Below, piece after piece: positions 1 through 7,987 of a stretch of DNA of 64,000 nt. Each line of letters begins with the position of its first letter. Position 1 is the first letter of the stretch. Made by a program: the position numbers and the translations under genes. Source of the DNA: Bacillota bacterium (GTDB lineage: Bacteria > Bacillota > Clostridia > Christensenellales > CAG-138). The notes beneath the pieces are model-generated. The model was not told where the DNA came from. It made no database searches and worked only from the letters and a program-made list of their open reading frames with translations. The stretch lies in the NCBI GenBank assembly GCA_023409435.1, contig JAEYHP010000087.1, positions 34,952 to 98,951 on the forward strand, in the 5' to 3' direction.

Positions 1-492
1 CGCAAAGGAGAGAAGCGTACGTATGCCGGTAAAGCCGGAAAGCAGCACGATGCCCAAGGCAAACAGGCCGATGAGTGTCAGTTCCTTATCAATGCGGTAA
101 TGCTCCACCATGTTGGCGAACACGATGTTGTTCGCTGTATCGCGTTCCAGCAGCACCCATGCGATATCGCCGGGGAGAAACGCTTTATCGAACTCCAGCT
201 TGCCTATATAGAAGTTGGTGGCGGGCGTCGTCTCGCCTTTGTGGGTGCCGGACAGGATTTCGATGACGCAGCTTTGCGCGCCCTGTTTTAAAAGGCCGGT
301 GTTGTATACGCCTTCGTTGTTTACGGAAACCACGCGCGCGCGCACGCCTTCCGAATTCATGTAGATTTGCTTTTCAAAGCCTGTGTCCATGGCAAGCAGC
401 AGGGCGATCATGCCCATAAACACAAGGGTGAATATCAGCTCCTTGCGGTTAAAGCGTATGCTTAATGTACGGTTTTTCGGTTTTTGCAGCAA
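1..492 (-). CDS. YibE/F-family membrane protein (partial, cut by window edge)
   Basis: The N-terminal 164 codons are present; the rest lies beyond the left edge. I start it at a TTG (position 492) because GGAG lies 7 bases upstream and no ATG fits. Residues about 19-35 form one membrane segment, followed by an extracytoplasmic stretch with the RARVVSVNNEGVYNTG and GKLEFDKAFLPGD patterns typical of YibE/F proteins, and a second hydrophobic segment begins at about residue 140. The family is a predicted multi-pass transporter of unknown substrate. The family call rests on remembered pattern, not a search. It is separated from the phosphatase gene by a hairpin and probably has its own promoter. 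Confidence 0.7.
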   Translation of the reverse strand, partial: MLQKPKNRTLSIRFNRKELIFTLVFMGMIALLLAMDTGFEKQIYMNSEGVRARVVSVNNEGVYNTGLLKQGAQSCVIEILSGTHKGETTPATNFYIGKLEFDKAFLPGDIAWVLLERDTANNIVFANMVEHYRIDKELTLIGLFALGIVLLSGFTGIRTLLSFA

Positions 493-513
493 TGGAATGC
501 TCCTTTCCGACAA

Positions 514-529
514 GCCCGTTTAAACGGGC
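514..529. repeat. 16-bp perfect palindrome upstream of the YibE/F gene
   Basis: GCCCGTTTAAACGGGC is a perfect palindrome lying about 13 bases upstream of the Shine-Dalgarno of the YibE/F gene. It could be an operator or a small RNA hairpin in the 5' leader. Nothing in the sequence decides between these. Confidence 0.45.
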
Positions 530-562
530 AATCAAAGCCGAGGAACGGCCTTGATAGGGAAA

Positions 563-591
563 GCTTCCCCGTATCGTCAATACGGGGAAGC
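563..591 (-). terminator. Terminator-like hairpin after the alkaline phosphatase gene
   Basis: An 11-bp perfect stem (GCTTCCCCGTA / TACGGGGAAGC, loop of 7) lies 19 bases past the phosphatase stop on the minus strand. It is followed by TTTCCCT, so the U-tract is weak, but the position suits a terminator. Confidence 0.6.
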
Positions 592-609
592 ATATAAGTT
601 TGCTGGAGA

Positions 610-2157
610 TTAGGCAGCTTTTACGCCGGTGAGCTCAACGAGCTTCTTGAAGATATCCGTGTTGTCGTAAGAACCGCCGAACAGTTCTGAGCCTGTGCCC
701 ATGGCGTACACGGGGACGGGGGTGCCGGTGTGCGCGTAGGAGGTCCAGCCGATGCCCGCCTTGTTGTTGATGATGTGGGTCAGCGTGACGGAGAGCGGAT
801 TATACGTGCCGTAAAGAAGTTCCGTTTCCGGGTTTACGGTGCGCTCTTCAGCGGGGAGCATAGACTGCTCAAAGCCGTTTACGAGCTTTTCGTATTCATA
901 CTCGGTGAGCACGAAGTTCTTGTTTGCTTCTACGGCGGCGTCCGCGTCATCGGGCGCGATGAGGCCGAAGTTTTCCTTGATGGCCGGGTATACGTCCGCG
1001 AACGTGAGCTCGGGGTTCTGTTCCTTCATGGAGCTTACAAGAGTGTCAAACGCCACATAAGAGATCTTCTGGCGGCTGATAATATCGAACGCCGTGTTGT
1101 AGCCGGTGGCCGCATAGCCAATGGTCATGCCGCCGGTCTCGTGGTCGCCGGTGACGATGATGAGGGTCTCTTTGGGATGTTCCGCGGCAAAGTCTATCGC
1201 GACCTGGATTGCGTCTTCAAAGGCGTATACGTCGGCGATGGCGGCCATGGCGTCGTTCGCATGGCAGGCCCAGTCGACCTTGCCGCTTTCAGCCATCAGG
1301 AAGAAGCCGTTTTCATTGTCCAGAACGTCGATGCCCTTCTTTACGTAGTCCGCAAGCACCAGCTCGCCTTCCTCCGCGTCCATGGCATAGGGCAGCGCGC
1401 CGGAGTCCTGCGTCACGGGGGTCACCGCGTAGACCTTGCCGGAAGTGTTGTCAAGCGCCAGGATCTCTTCCTTGGTGTCGGCGATCTTGTAGCCGTTCTG
1501 CTCAATGACATTGTAGATATCTTCCTTGTCGCTGTCCTTGCCGGTGGGCTGGCCGGCCGTGCCGCCGCCAAAGTAATCAAAGTTACTCTGCGCAAGCTGC
1601 ATCGAGATGTCATAATAGTCGTTGCGGGAGGCGATGTGCGCATAGAATGCAGCGGGGGTCGCGTGGTTGATGGTAACGGAGGAAACGACGCCGATCTTCA
1701 TGCCTTTGGCCTTCAAAAGCTCAGTAATGCTCACGGGCTTCGTGGTCTTGTCCACATTCAGGCCGATGACACCGCTGTGCGTCTTTACGCCGCAGGAGAT
1801 TGCGGTGGCGGTGGAAGCGGAGTCGGGGCAGAAAGAGGTGGAGTCATGCGTGGTGGCAACGCCGGCCACGGGGAACTGCGTGAAGTTCAGAAGCTCGGGC
1901 GTCACTTCGCCGGAGATATTGTCGCCGCGGAATACCTGCGCGGCATTGACCTGCACGTGGGACATACCGTCACCGATGAACACAAATACATACTTCGGGG
2001 TCTTTTTCGGTTCTTCTGTGGGTTCGGGCATGGGCGTGGCGGGCGCTGCCGTCGGGGCGGCGGTCACCTCAGGCGCCTGTACGGGCGCGGCGCAACCTGC
2101 AAGCGTTGCCGCTGCCAGAACGATGACCAGCGCGGCGGTACATAGTTTTTTCAGCAT
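610..2157 (-). CDS. phoA: Exported alkaline phosphatase (lipoprotein)
   Basis: This 515-residue protein starts with a lipoprotein signal (lipobox LAGC, Cys22) and a Pro/Thr/Ala-rich linker, so it is probably anchored outside the membrane. Alkaline phosphatase motifs follow in order: the metal-binding VFIGDGMS at about 57, the nucleophile region DSASTATAISCG at about 111 (Ser flanked by Asp and Ala), ESGKVDWACHAND, the metal ligands TGDHETGGM, and YAHTG near the C-terminus. The start has a strong GGGGGAG site. It hydrolyses phosphomonoesters to release phosphate. The PiT and DUF47 genes 10 kb away serve phosphate uptake. Two TTACA-like repeats lie between the probable -10 and the start. Family assignment is firm; the exact subgroup is not. 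Confidence 0.93.
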   Translation of the reverse strand: MLKKLCTAALVIVLAAATLAGCAAPVQAPEVTAAPTAAPATPMPEPTEEPKKTPKYVFVFIGDGMSHVQVNAAQVFRGDNISGEVTPELLNFTQFPVAGVATTHDSTSFCPDSASTATAISCGVKTHSGVIGLNVDKTTKPVSITELLKAKGMKIGVVSSVTINHATPAAFYAHIASRNDYYDISMQLAQSNFDYFGGGTAGQPTGKDSDKEDIYNVIEQNGYKIADTKEEILALDNTSGKVYAVTPVTQDSGALPYAMDAEEGELVLADYVKKGIDVLDNENGFFLMAESGKVDWACHANDAMAAIADVYAFEDAIQVAIDFAAEHPKETLIIVTGDHETGGMTIGYAATGYNTAFDIISRQKISYVAFDTLVSSMKEQNPELTFADVYPAIKENFGLIAPDDADAAVEANKNFVLTEYEYEKLVNGFEQSMLPAEERTVNPETELLYGTYNPLSVTLTHIINNKAGIGWTSYAHTGTPVPVYAMGTGSELFGGSYDNTDIFKKLVELTGVKAA

Positions 2158-2264
2158 GGTAATACTCCCCCTTACAAAAATAGTTACAGGGACATTGTAG
2201 GGGGCGTTTGCAAGAAACCCGTAAAGGCCCGGATAAGAAGGTGTGAAGTATGGAAAAATCTGCG

Positions 2265-2293
2265 TAAAAAAACCAGAAGCATGCTTCCGGTTT
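2265..2293 (-). terminator. Rho-independent terminator after the S4 / unknown gene pair
   Basis: Arms AAACCAGAAGC and GCTTCCGGTTT pair with one mismatch. On the minus strand the stem is followed by a run of T residues, 9 bases after the stop of the 2302-2958 gene. Confidence 0.75.
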
Positions 2294-2301
2294 AATATAT
2301 G

Positions 2302-2958
2302 CTATGCGAGCAGGCCAACGCGTTCGTTGAGAAACTTCAAAAACCAGTGCCGTGCAAACGGCTCGTGGTAAAAACGCCTGCACCAGTCATCCAATTCCTT
2401 TGGCGTGATGCGGAAGTCCTCTTCGAATAGGTCGTCCGCCCAGACGGCGTCCTCGACGTATTGCGCCACCTCATAGGTGCTGCGGAAGATCTGCACATAC
2501 AGCGTAACGCCGCCTCGGGAAAAGCATGCATTGAAGCGCGCGCAGAACGCCGAAAGCGCATGCATAAGTGGTACGCGGTCCAGTTCCCAAAACTCGTCAA
2601 GCTCGCTTAAAAAGGTGCACAGGGCGTCCTTCTGTAGCACATTGCTTTCCTGTATCCATTCCAGCAGCGCATCCGCCGGAAGCACCGGGGTATACAGGCA
2701 GCGGGCTTCCGGATGCAGCATACCGTAGAATGCTGTGGGCAGGAATACATACTGCAAAAACCCAAGCAACGCGTAAACATCCGGGTAGCCCGCCCAGTTG
2801 ACGTCCGATATGCCGCGCCGCCGGTCCTCAATTGCCGTGTTGACAAATAAGGGATACCTCGCGCCCGAGGGCTGGAACAGGCTTCGCCACACGTCTTTTT
2901 GTGTCAGATACCGTTCCCAGCAGGTATGGCTGCTGTATTGTATCCCGGCCGGTTTCAT
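2302..2958 (-). CDS. Unrecognised protein downstream of S4
   Basis: A 218-residue soluble, acidic, Trp/Phe-rich protein that I do not recognise. I see no signal peptide, membrane segment or known motif. It begins 7 bases after the S4 stop codon on the same strand and has no good Shine-Dalgarno, so it may depend on translational coupling with S4. Its terminator lies just downstream, so the two genes probably form one short operon. Codon use resembles the neighbours and it is not antisense to anything, which supports it being real. No function is proposed. Confidence 0.65.
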   Translation of the reverse strand: MKPAGIQYSSHTCWERYLTQKDVWRSLFQPSGARYPLFVNTAIEDRRRGISDVNWAGYPDVYALLGFLQYVFLPTAFYGMLHPEARCLYTPVLPADALLEWIQESNVLQKDALCTFLSELDEFWELDRVPLMHALSAFCARFNACFSRGGVTLYVQIFRSTYEVAQYVEDAVWADDLFEEDFRITPKELDDWCRRFYHEPFARHWFLKFLNERVGLLA

Positions 2959-2965
2959 ATTTTCA

Positions 2966-3559
2966 TTACCGCGAGTAAAACTCGATGACCATGCTGTCGT
3001 TGACTTCCACAGGGATCTCTTCCCGAAGCGGCAGGCGGAGAAGTTTGCCGCTAAAGGCGTCCCGGTGCTTCTCGATATAAGGCATGCTGAACGCCTGCGT
3101 ATCCAGGAAATTCGCGTTCAGGTGTTCGTTGGAACGCGTTTTTTCCTTGAGCGCCACCGTATCGCCCACCTTGACCTGGTAAGAGGGGATGGTGATCTTC
3201 TCCCCGTTGACGCGGATGTGGCCGTGCGTAACCAACTGGCGCGCCTGCCGGATGGAGCCGCCGATGCCGGCCCGGTATACGATATTGTCCAGGCGGCATT
3301 CGAGCATGTTCAGCAGCACGTCGCCCGTCTTGCCCTTTTTGTTCTGCGCCGCGGCAAAGTAACGCCGGAGCTGCTTTTCCAATATGCCGTAGTATGCCTT
3401 GATCTTCTGTTTTTCGGTCAACTGCATGCCGTATTCGGAAACCTTCCTGCGTTTTGCGAACGCGGGCGCGTTGGCGCGCTTCATCGCCTTGGGATGGCCG
3501 CATACGTTCACTCCCAGCCTGCGGCATTCCTGAAAGCGCGGGCCTCTTCTGGTCGCCAT
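2966..3559 (-). CDS. rpsD: 30S ribosomal protein S4 (stand-alone copy)
   Basis: This is a full-length S4 of 197 residues. S4 nucleates 16S rRNA folding and in many bacteria represses its own synthesis. The N-terminal domain ([23 protein letters not shown]) leads into the S4 RNA-binding domain ([24 protein letters not shown]). Of the four zinc-binding cysteines in C+ S4 proteins only two N-terminal ones are seen, so this may be the zinc-independent type. It is not next to rpsM-rpsK-rpoA as primary rpsD usually is. It has its own strong promoter with two palindromes, and AGGAGG before the ATG. Whether a second rpsD exists elsewhere cannot be seen here. Confidence 0.95.
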   Translation of the reverse strand: MATRRGPRFQECRRLGVNVCGHPKAMKRANAPAFAKRRKVSEYGMQLTEKQKIKAYYGILEKQLRRYFAAAQNKKGKTGDVLLNMLECRLDNIVYRAGIGGSIRQARQLVTHGHIRVNGEKITIPSYQVKVGDTVALKEKTRSNEHLNANFLDTQAFSMPYIEKHRDAFSGKLLRLPLREEIPVEVNDSMVIEFYSR

Positions 3560-3576
3560 AGGATCCTCCTTAAAAT

Positions 3577-3594
3577 GGTTAGTTACATCTAACC
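3577..3594. promoter_or_regulatory. Palindrome 2 in the S4 leader (GGTTAG-N6-CTAACC)
   Basis: The half-sites GGTTAG and CTAACC are separated by TTACAT, about 18 bases upstream of the S4 start codon. It repeats the element at 3611-3628 with a 34-bp period (about three helical turns). It may be a DNA operator or an RNA hairpin in the 5' leader. Confidence 0.6.
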
Positions 3595-3610
3595 GACATC
3601 CTGAAATATT

Positions 3611-3628
3611 GGTTAGATTCCTCTAACC
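3611..3628. promoter_or_regulatory. Palindrome 1 in the S4 leader (GGTTAG-N6-CTAACC)
   Basis: The same half-sites as at 3577-3594, with ATTCCT between them. It starts 8 bases downstream of the -10 box, so it covers the expected transcription start. Flanking bases are partly conserved too (a T before and GA after both copies). Confidence 0.6.
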
Positions 3629-3635
3629 GAAAAAT

Positions 3636-3665
3636 ACTATAACAAATTCAAGCGACCTTTGTCAA
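3636..3665 (-). promoter_or_regulatory. Sigma-70-type promoter of the S4 gene
   Basis: On the minus strand, TTGACA (3665-3660), an 18-base spacer and TATAGT (3641-3636) form a near-consensus promoter. The two palindromes lie immediately downstream. Confidence 0.85.
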
Positions 3666-3690
3666 GCGCGAAAGACGCATGGTAGCGCCG

Positions 3691-4515
3691 CTATAACTCG
3701 AGCCGCACCGGCACGAAGCCCTGCCCACGCTTTAATTCCATGGTTTCGCGGAAACCCATGTCATAGAGCATGGCGGAGATTTCGTCAAACTGCCCGTCCA
3801 GCTTGTCGGCGACGTGCGCGTCGGAGGAGAGGATGACGGGCGCTTTCAATTCCAGCAGCCGCCTCAATAAAAACGGGGCGGGGTAGGGGTCCTTGATAAA
3901 CCCCCGGGCGATGGCGCCGGTGTTTACCTCTATGATCTTTCCGGCATTTGCGATTGCCTCAATCGCGTCGAGCGCGATGCGCCGGTATGCGGGGCTTTGC
4001 GCGTCAAAATAGCGGTTGTCCGCGTTGCGCTTCTGGAAGACGTCGAAATGCCCCACGATATCCACATTGTCGGTGGTCACATAGGAAACCAGGAGATCGT
4101 AATACGCCTGTATCATTTTCAGGGCGTCGCCGCCGAAGCTTTCGTCAATGCAGGCGCGCATCTGCTCGTGGGAATTATCCAGCGTGTGGTACCTGTCGTC
4201 CACATACAGGTAATGCAGCGAGCCTATGATATAATCGAAGCCGTCGGCGGGATAGGGGACGAGGCCGTCGTTCTCAAGCCCCAAGAAAATATCGATCCTG
4301 CCCGCATACTGCTGTTGCAACTCCCGAATTTCTCTGCGGTAAGCAAGCGTGCCCGTAGGCGTCATGCAGCAGCAGCCGTCAAACGCTGTATAAGCATGGC
4401 CGGAAAAGCCGATGGAGCGGAACCCCAGTTCCAGAGCCTTCTCCACCATTTCGAGTGGGGTGTTCTGCCCGTCGCAATAGATGGTATGGGTGTGCAGATT
4501 GGAACGGATGCGCAT
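3691..4515 (-). CDS. hisK: Histidinol-phosphate phosphatase, PHP family
   Basis: A 274-residue PHP-domain protein with the metal-binding motifs in order: HTHTIYCDG at residues 8-16, GLENDG, GSLHYL, VGHFDVFQK and SSDAH near the C-terminus. PHP enzymes of this length in Bacillota remove phosphate from L-histidinol phosphate, the penultimate step of histidine synthesis. It is the last gene of the his operon, 31 bases after hisIE, and no HisN or HisB-type phosphatase domain is present in the operon, so it fills that gap. The step is inferred from family and position; other PHP phosphoesterases share these motifs. Confidence 0.85.
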   Translation of the reverse strand: MRIRSNLHTHTIYCDGQNTPLEMVEKALELGFRSIGFSGHAYTAFDGCCCMTPTGTLAYRREIRELQQQYAGRIDIFLGLENDGLVPYPADGFDYIIGSLHYLYVDDRYHTLDNSHEQMRACIDESFGGDALKMIQAYYDLLVSYVTTDNVDIVGHFDVFQKRNADNRYFDAQSPAYRRIALDAIEAIANAGKIIEVNTGAIARGFIKDPYPAPFLLRRLLELKAPVILSSDAHVADKLDGQFDEISAMLYDMGFRETMELKRGQGFVPVRLEL

Positions 4516-4546
4516 GCGTTCACTCCTATCAAAAGTATTAGAAAAA

Positions 4547-5203
4547 TTATATCATGGGTTCCTGCTTGGTTTTATGGTCCACCACATGCCGTTTTTGGAG
4601 TTCTTTGAGCACTTCGCCTGGCTCAATGCCCATTTCGCACAGCAGCACCAGCATGTGGTAGGCAAGGTCGGCGGCCTCGTACACGGTCTCCTCGCGGCTG
4701 TTCTTCATGGCGCCTATGACGACCTCTGTGCATTCCTCGCCGACTTTTTTTAATATCTTCTCTTTACCCTTCTCAAATAGATATGTTGTATAGGAACCCT
4801 CTGGCATGGTTCGTTTGCGTTCGGATATCAGCCCGTAAAGGGAAGAGAACGAAAACTTTTCCGGCTTCTCCCCGTCATAGAGGGTATTGAAAAAACAGCT
4901 TTCCTCACCCGTATGGCAGGCAGGGCCGTCTTTTATGACTTCCACCGTCAGCGCGTCCAGGTCGCAATCCGCATTGATGCGCACAATATGCTGCACGTTG
5001 CCGCTCGTTTCCCCCTTGCGCCAAAGCTGCTTCCTGGAGCGGGAATAGAAGCAGGTGCGCTTTTCCTCCAAACTGATGCGCAGGCTCTCCGCGTTCATGT
5101 ATGCTAACGTGAGTATCTCGCCGGTCCTATAATCCTGCACGATTGCGGGGATCAGGCCGTTTTCGTCAAACTTGAGTTCATGTAGCCACGTATCCAGTAT
5201 CAT
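4547..5203 (-). CDS. hisIE: Bifunctional phosphoribosyl-AMP cyclohydrolase / phosphoribosyl-ATP pyrophosphatase
   Basis: A fused protein of 218 residues. HisI (about 1-110) has the zinc and catalytic signatures TLAYMNAESL, SRSRKQLWRKGETSG, DCDLDAL and GPACHTG. HisE (about 120-218) has the MazG-like helical metal site GEECTEVVIGAMK and EAADLAYHMLVLL. It catalyses the second and third steps of histidine synthesis. The start codon directly abuts the hisF stop. Domain order is that of the usual HisIE fusion. Confidence 0.95.
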   Translation of the reverse strand: MILDTWLHELKFDENGLIPAIVQDYRTGEILTLAYMNAESLRISLEEKRTCFYSRSRKQLWRKGETSGNVQHIVRINADCDLDALTVEVIKDGPACHTGEESCFFNTLYDGEKPEKFSFSSLYGLISERKRTMPEGSYTTYLFEKGKEKILKKVGEECTEVVIGAMKNSREETVYEAADLAYHMLVLLCEMGIEPGEVLKELQKRHVVDHKTKQEPMI

Positions 5204-5962
5204 TTATACCCTCATTTCCACGCCGTTGTTACGCAAATACAGTTTCAGCTCCCGAATACCGACCTCCCGGAAGTGGAATATGGAGGCCGCAAGCCCTGCG
5301 TCTACCCCGGGCACCTTCTCAAACAACTCCAGAAAATGTTCTTTGCCGCCCGCGCCGCCGCTCGCGATCACGGGGAGTTTCACCTGCGCGCAGATGGCGG
5401 AAAGAAGCGGGAGGTCAAACCCGTTTTTTATGCCGTCCGTGTCGATGCTGTTGATAACTAACTCGCCCGCGCCGTGGTCCTCGCCGTATTTCGCCCAATA
5501 TAGCGCGTCCATCCCGGTATCCTCGCGCCCGCCTTTTTGAAAGACGTGGAATTCGCCGTTCACGCGCTTGACGTCCATGGATAATACTACGCACTGATCC
5601 CCGTATTTTTTCGCGGCCTCTCCAATCAGCGCCGGGTTTTTGATGGCCCCGGTGTTCACGCTGACCTTGTCCGCCCCGCATTTCAACACGCGGTCAAAAT
5701 CATCCACCGTGTTGATGCTGCCGCCCACCGTCAGCGGGATGAATATCTCTTTTGCCGTACGGGTAAGCACGTCCGTAAAGAGCTTCCGCTCCTCAAAGCT
5801 TGCAGTAATGTCGTAAAATACCAGTTCGTCCGCGCCGCTTTCGTTGTAAAACCGGGCAAGCGCCACGGGGTCTTCCACGTCTTGGATGCCTTTGAAGTTC
5901 ACGCCCTTCACCACGCGGCCCGCGCGCACGTCCAGGCAGGGGATGATGCGCTTTGTGATCAT
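5204..5962 (-). CDS. hisF: Imidazole glycerol phosphate synthase, cyclase subunit
   Basis: A 252-residue TIM barrel. The start MITKRIIPCLDV includes the catalytic Asp of HisF, and further motifs are GVNFKG, TVGGSI, VVLSMD and VIASGGAGG. With HisH it converts PRFAR and glutamine-derived ammonia to imidazole glycerol phosphate and AICAR. It overlaps hisA by 4 bases, which implies translational coupling. Confidence 0.97.
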   Translation of the reverse strand: MITKRIIPCLDVRAGRVVKGVNFKGIQDVEDPVALARFYNESGADELVFYDITASFEERKLFTDVLTRTAKEIFIPLTVGGSINTVDDFDRVLKCGADKVSVNTGAIKNPALIGEAAKKYGDQCVVLSMDVKRVNGEFHVFQKGGREDTGMDALYWAKYGEDHGAGELVINSIDTDGIKNGFDLPLLSAICAQVKLPVIASGGAGGKEHFLELFEKVPGVDAGLAASIFHFREVGIRELKLYLRNNGVEMRV

Positions 5963-6684
5963 AGCGATTCTCCCTTCGCAATACGGATGGCGCGGGAGAG
6001 ATCCAGCTTTTTCACATACAGCGCCTTGCCCAAGATCGCGCCGTATGTGCCCATATCCCGCAGCGCCGCGAGTTCATGCTCAAAGCTGATGCCGCCGGAA
6101 GCGATGATATTCAGGCCGGTGAGTTCCCGCAGCCTGCGGTAGGCGTCCATGTTGGTGCCGCTTAGCTCCCCGTCTTTCGCAATATCCGTATAGATCACGG
6201 TAGAAACGCCCGCGTCCCGCAGGCGCTCACAGAACCCGAACGAATCGAGCCCCGTATTTTCCAGCCAGCCGGAAACGGCCATGTACCCATCCCGCGCGTC
6301 CACGCCTACAGCGATTTTACCGCCGTAAAGCCGCACCATGGTCTCCACAAACGGGAAGTTCCGCACCGCCACCGTGCCCAGTATTATGCGGCCCACGCCA
6401 AGCTCCAGATAGCTTTCAATGCGTTCCTGGTCTCTTATGCCGCCGCCCACCTCCACAAACAGGCCGGGAAGTCTTGCTATGGCGCGGATCACGTCAAAGT
6501 TTACGGCTTCGCCTTCCTTTGCGCCGTCCAGGTCCACCACGTGAAGGTTCGTAGCGCCCTCTTTTATAAACTGCTCCGCCGTACGAACGGGGTCGCTGCC
6601 GTATACCTGCACGTCCTCATAATCGCCCTGCCTAAGCCGCACCACCTGGCCGCCGCGGATATCGATCGCCGGGAATAGTTCCAT
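5959..6684 (-). CDS. hisA: ProFAR isomerase (HisA)
   Basis: A 241-residue TIM barrel related to HisF. The start MELFPAIDIRGGQVVRLRQG and the VEVGGGIRD and IASGGIS phosphate-binding loops identify HisA. It isomerises the aminoaldose ProFAR to the aminoketose PRFAR. It lies between hisH (12 bases) and hisF (4-base overlap). Confidence 0.96.
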   Translation of the reverse strand: MELFPAIDIRGGQVVRLRQGDYEDVQVYGSDPVRTAEQFIKEGATNLHVVDLDGAKEGEAVNFDVIRAIARLPGLFVEVGGGIRDQERIESYLELGVGRIILGTVAVRNFPFVETMVRLYGGKIAVGVDARDGYMAVSGWLENTGLDSFGFCERLRDAGVSTVIYTDIAKDGELSGTNMDAYRRLRELTGLNIIASGGISFEHELAALRDMGTYGAILGKALYVKKLDLSRAIRIAKGESL

Positions 6685-6696
6685 TGCCGTTTCTCC

Positions 6697-7308
6697 TTAT
6701 ACCTCGTAAAACGCTTTGAGTATGCCCAATCCTACGCTTCCGCTCTTTTCCGGGTGGAACTGCGTGCCGTATACGTTGCCTTTGTGCACGATACCCGGCA
6801 CAAACGCGCCGTAAACGGAACCCGCCACAACGCTGTCCTCACAGCCCTTCGCATAAAAGGAGTGCACGTAATATACGTAATCCCCTTCCTTCGTGTTTGT
6901 CAAGAGCGGATCGTCAGGCTTAACAAGACACAGGCTGTTCCAGCCGATGTGCGGCACCTTTAGATTGGCTGGAATATCCGGCGCAAGCGAATGAATGCTG
7001 CCCTTGAGGTAGCCCAGGCCCTCATGCTCGCCGTACTCATATCCGCGCTCAAAAAGCACCTGCATGCCTAAGCAAATGCCCAGCAGCGGCTTGCCGCTTT
7101 GCACCTGGCGATCCAGCACAGGAATGAGAGCATGCTCCCTGAGCTTTTCCATGGCGTCCCCGAATGCGCCCACGCCGGGCAGTATTACGCGCTCCGCCGC
7201 GTCGATTACGTCCGGGGCCCGCGTGACGACGCTCTCTATATTCAGATGCGCAAGCGACCCGCTTAACGAAAACAGGTTGCCCACGCCGTAGTCGATGATG
7301 GCGATCAT
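6697..7308 (-). CDS. hisH: Imidazole glycerol phosphate synthase, glutaminase subunit
   Basis: A class I glutamine amidotransferase of 203 residues, with the nucleophile in GICLGMQVLFE and the His/Glu pair in QFHPEKSG. It supplies ammonia to HisF. The frame is open for 47 more codons upstream, but I start it at MIAIIDYGVGN because AAAGGAG lies just before it and every family member begins this way. The 88-base gap to hisB holds a perfect 30-bp palindrome. Confidence 0.95.
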   Translation of the reverse strand: MIAIIDYGVGNLFSLSGSLAHLNIESVVTRAPDVIDAAERVILPGVGAFGDAMEKLREHALIPVLDRQVQSGKPLLGICLGMQVLFERGYEYGEHEGLGYLKGSIHSLAPDIPANLKVPHIGWNSLCLVKPDDPLLTNTKEGDYVYYVHSFYAKGCEDSVVAGSVYGAFVPGIVHKGNVYGTQFHPEKSGSVGLGILKAFYEV

Positions 7309-7361
7309 ATGGCGCTCCTTTACTTCTGCGTAGAACGATAATACCGCGTAGGTTTTCTTTT

Positions 7362-7391
7362 GCTCCTTTTCTTTTGCAAAAGAAAAGGAGC
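7362..7391. repeat. 30-bp perfect A/G-rich palindrome inside the his operon
   Basis: Two 15-base arms (CTTTTCTTTTG core) meet without a loop between hisB and hisH. There is no following T-run, so it is not a simple terminator. It resembles the palindrome in the argC-argJ gap at 28341-28371 and may be a dispersed intergenic repeat or an mRNA-processing hairpin. Confidence 0.8.
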
Positions 7392-7396
7392 GTTCC

Positions 7397-7987
7397 TCAT
7401 TCCAAAATCCCCTTCGTGGACGGAATCTCATCCGCGTGATCTTTGTCAACAGCGGTCGCCTGCCTCAGTGCGCGGCCTAATCCTTTAAACGCGGCCTCTA
7501 TGATATGGTGGGAATTTGTGCCCGCAAGCTGCTTCACATGCAGCGTCAGGCTCATGCTGCGGCAAAAGCCCAATAAGAATTCCTCCACCAGTTCCGTATC
7601 AAATTCCCCGACCTTTTGCGTGGGGATACTTAGACCGTAACTCAAATGTGCGCGTCCGCTGATATCGAGGGCTACGAGCACAAGCGCTTCGTCCATGGGC
7701 AGCAGAAAACTCCCGTAGCGCACGATGCCGCGCTTATCCCCCAGCGCTTCCCGGAAAGCTTGACCTAAACAGATGCCGATGTCCTCCACGGAGTGGTGGC
7801 TATCCACCACGAGATCTCCGTTGCAGGTAACATCGAGGTCAAAGCTTCCGTGGCGGGCGAAGAGCGTGAGCATATGGTCCAGAAAACCGATGCCGGTGGA
7901 GATAACGCTTTTCCCCACGCCATCCAGATAGAGGGTCAGTGAAATATCCGTTTCCGCGGTTTTGCGGGTGATAACGCTTGTTCTCAT
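7397..7987 (-). CDS. hisB: Imidazoleglycerol-phosphate dehydratase
   Basis: A monofunctional dehydratase of 196 residues without the phosphatase domain found in enterobacterial HisB. Metal-binding motifs are GIGFLDHMLTLFARHG, DSHHSVEDIG and NSHHIIEAAFK. It makes imidazole acetol phosphate. The stop of hisC abuts its start, so translation is probably coupled. The absent phosphatase function is covered by the PHP enzyme at the operon end. Confidence 0.96.
   Translation of the reverse strand: MRTSVITRKTAETDISLTLYLDGVGKSVISTGIGFLDHMLTLFARHGSFDLDVTCNGDLVVDSHHSVEDIGICLGQAFREALGDKRGIVRYGSFLLPMDEALVLVALDISGRAHLSYGLSIPTQKVGEFDTELVEEFLLGFCRSMSLTLHVKQLAGTNSHHIIEAAFKGLGRALRQATAVDKDHADEIPSTKGILE

Noticed and set aside
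730..2145. A 471-codon open frame on the plus strand opposite the alkaline phosphatase gene
   Set aside because: It is the antisense shadow of a strongly supported gene; its translation is Arg/His/Gly-rich without motifs. The same holds for long antisense frames at 9119-10195 and 20539-21375.
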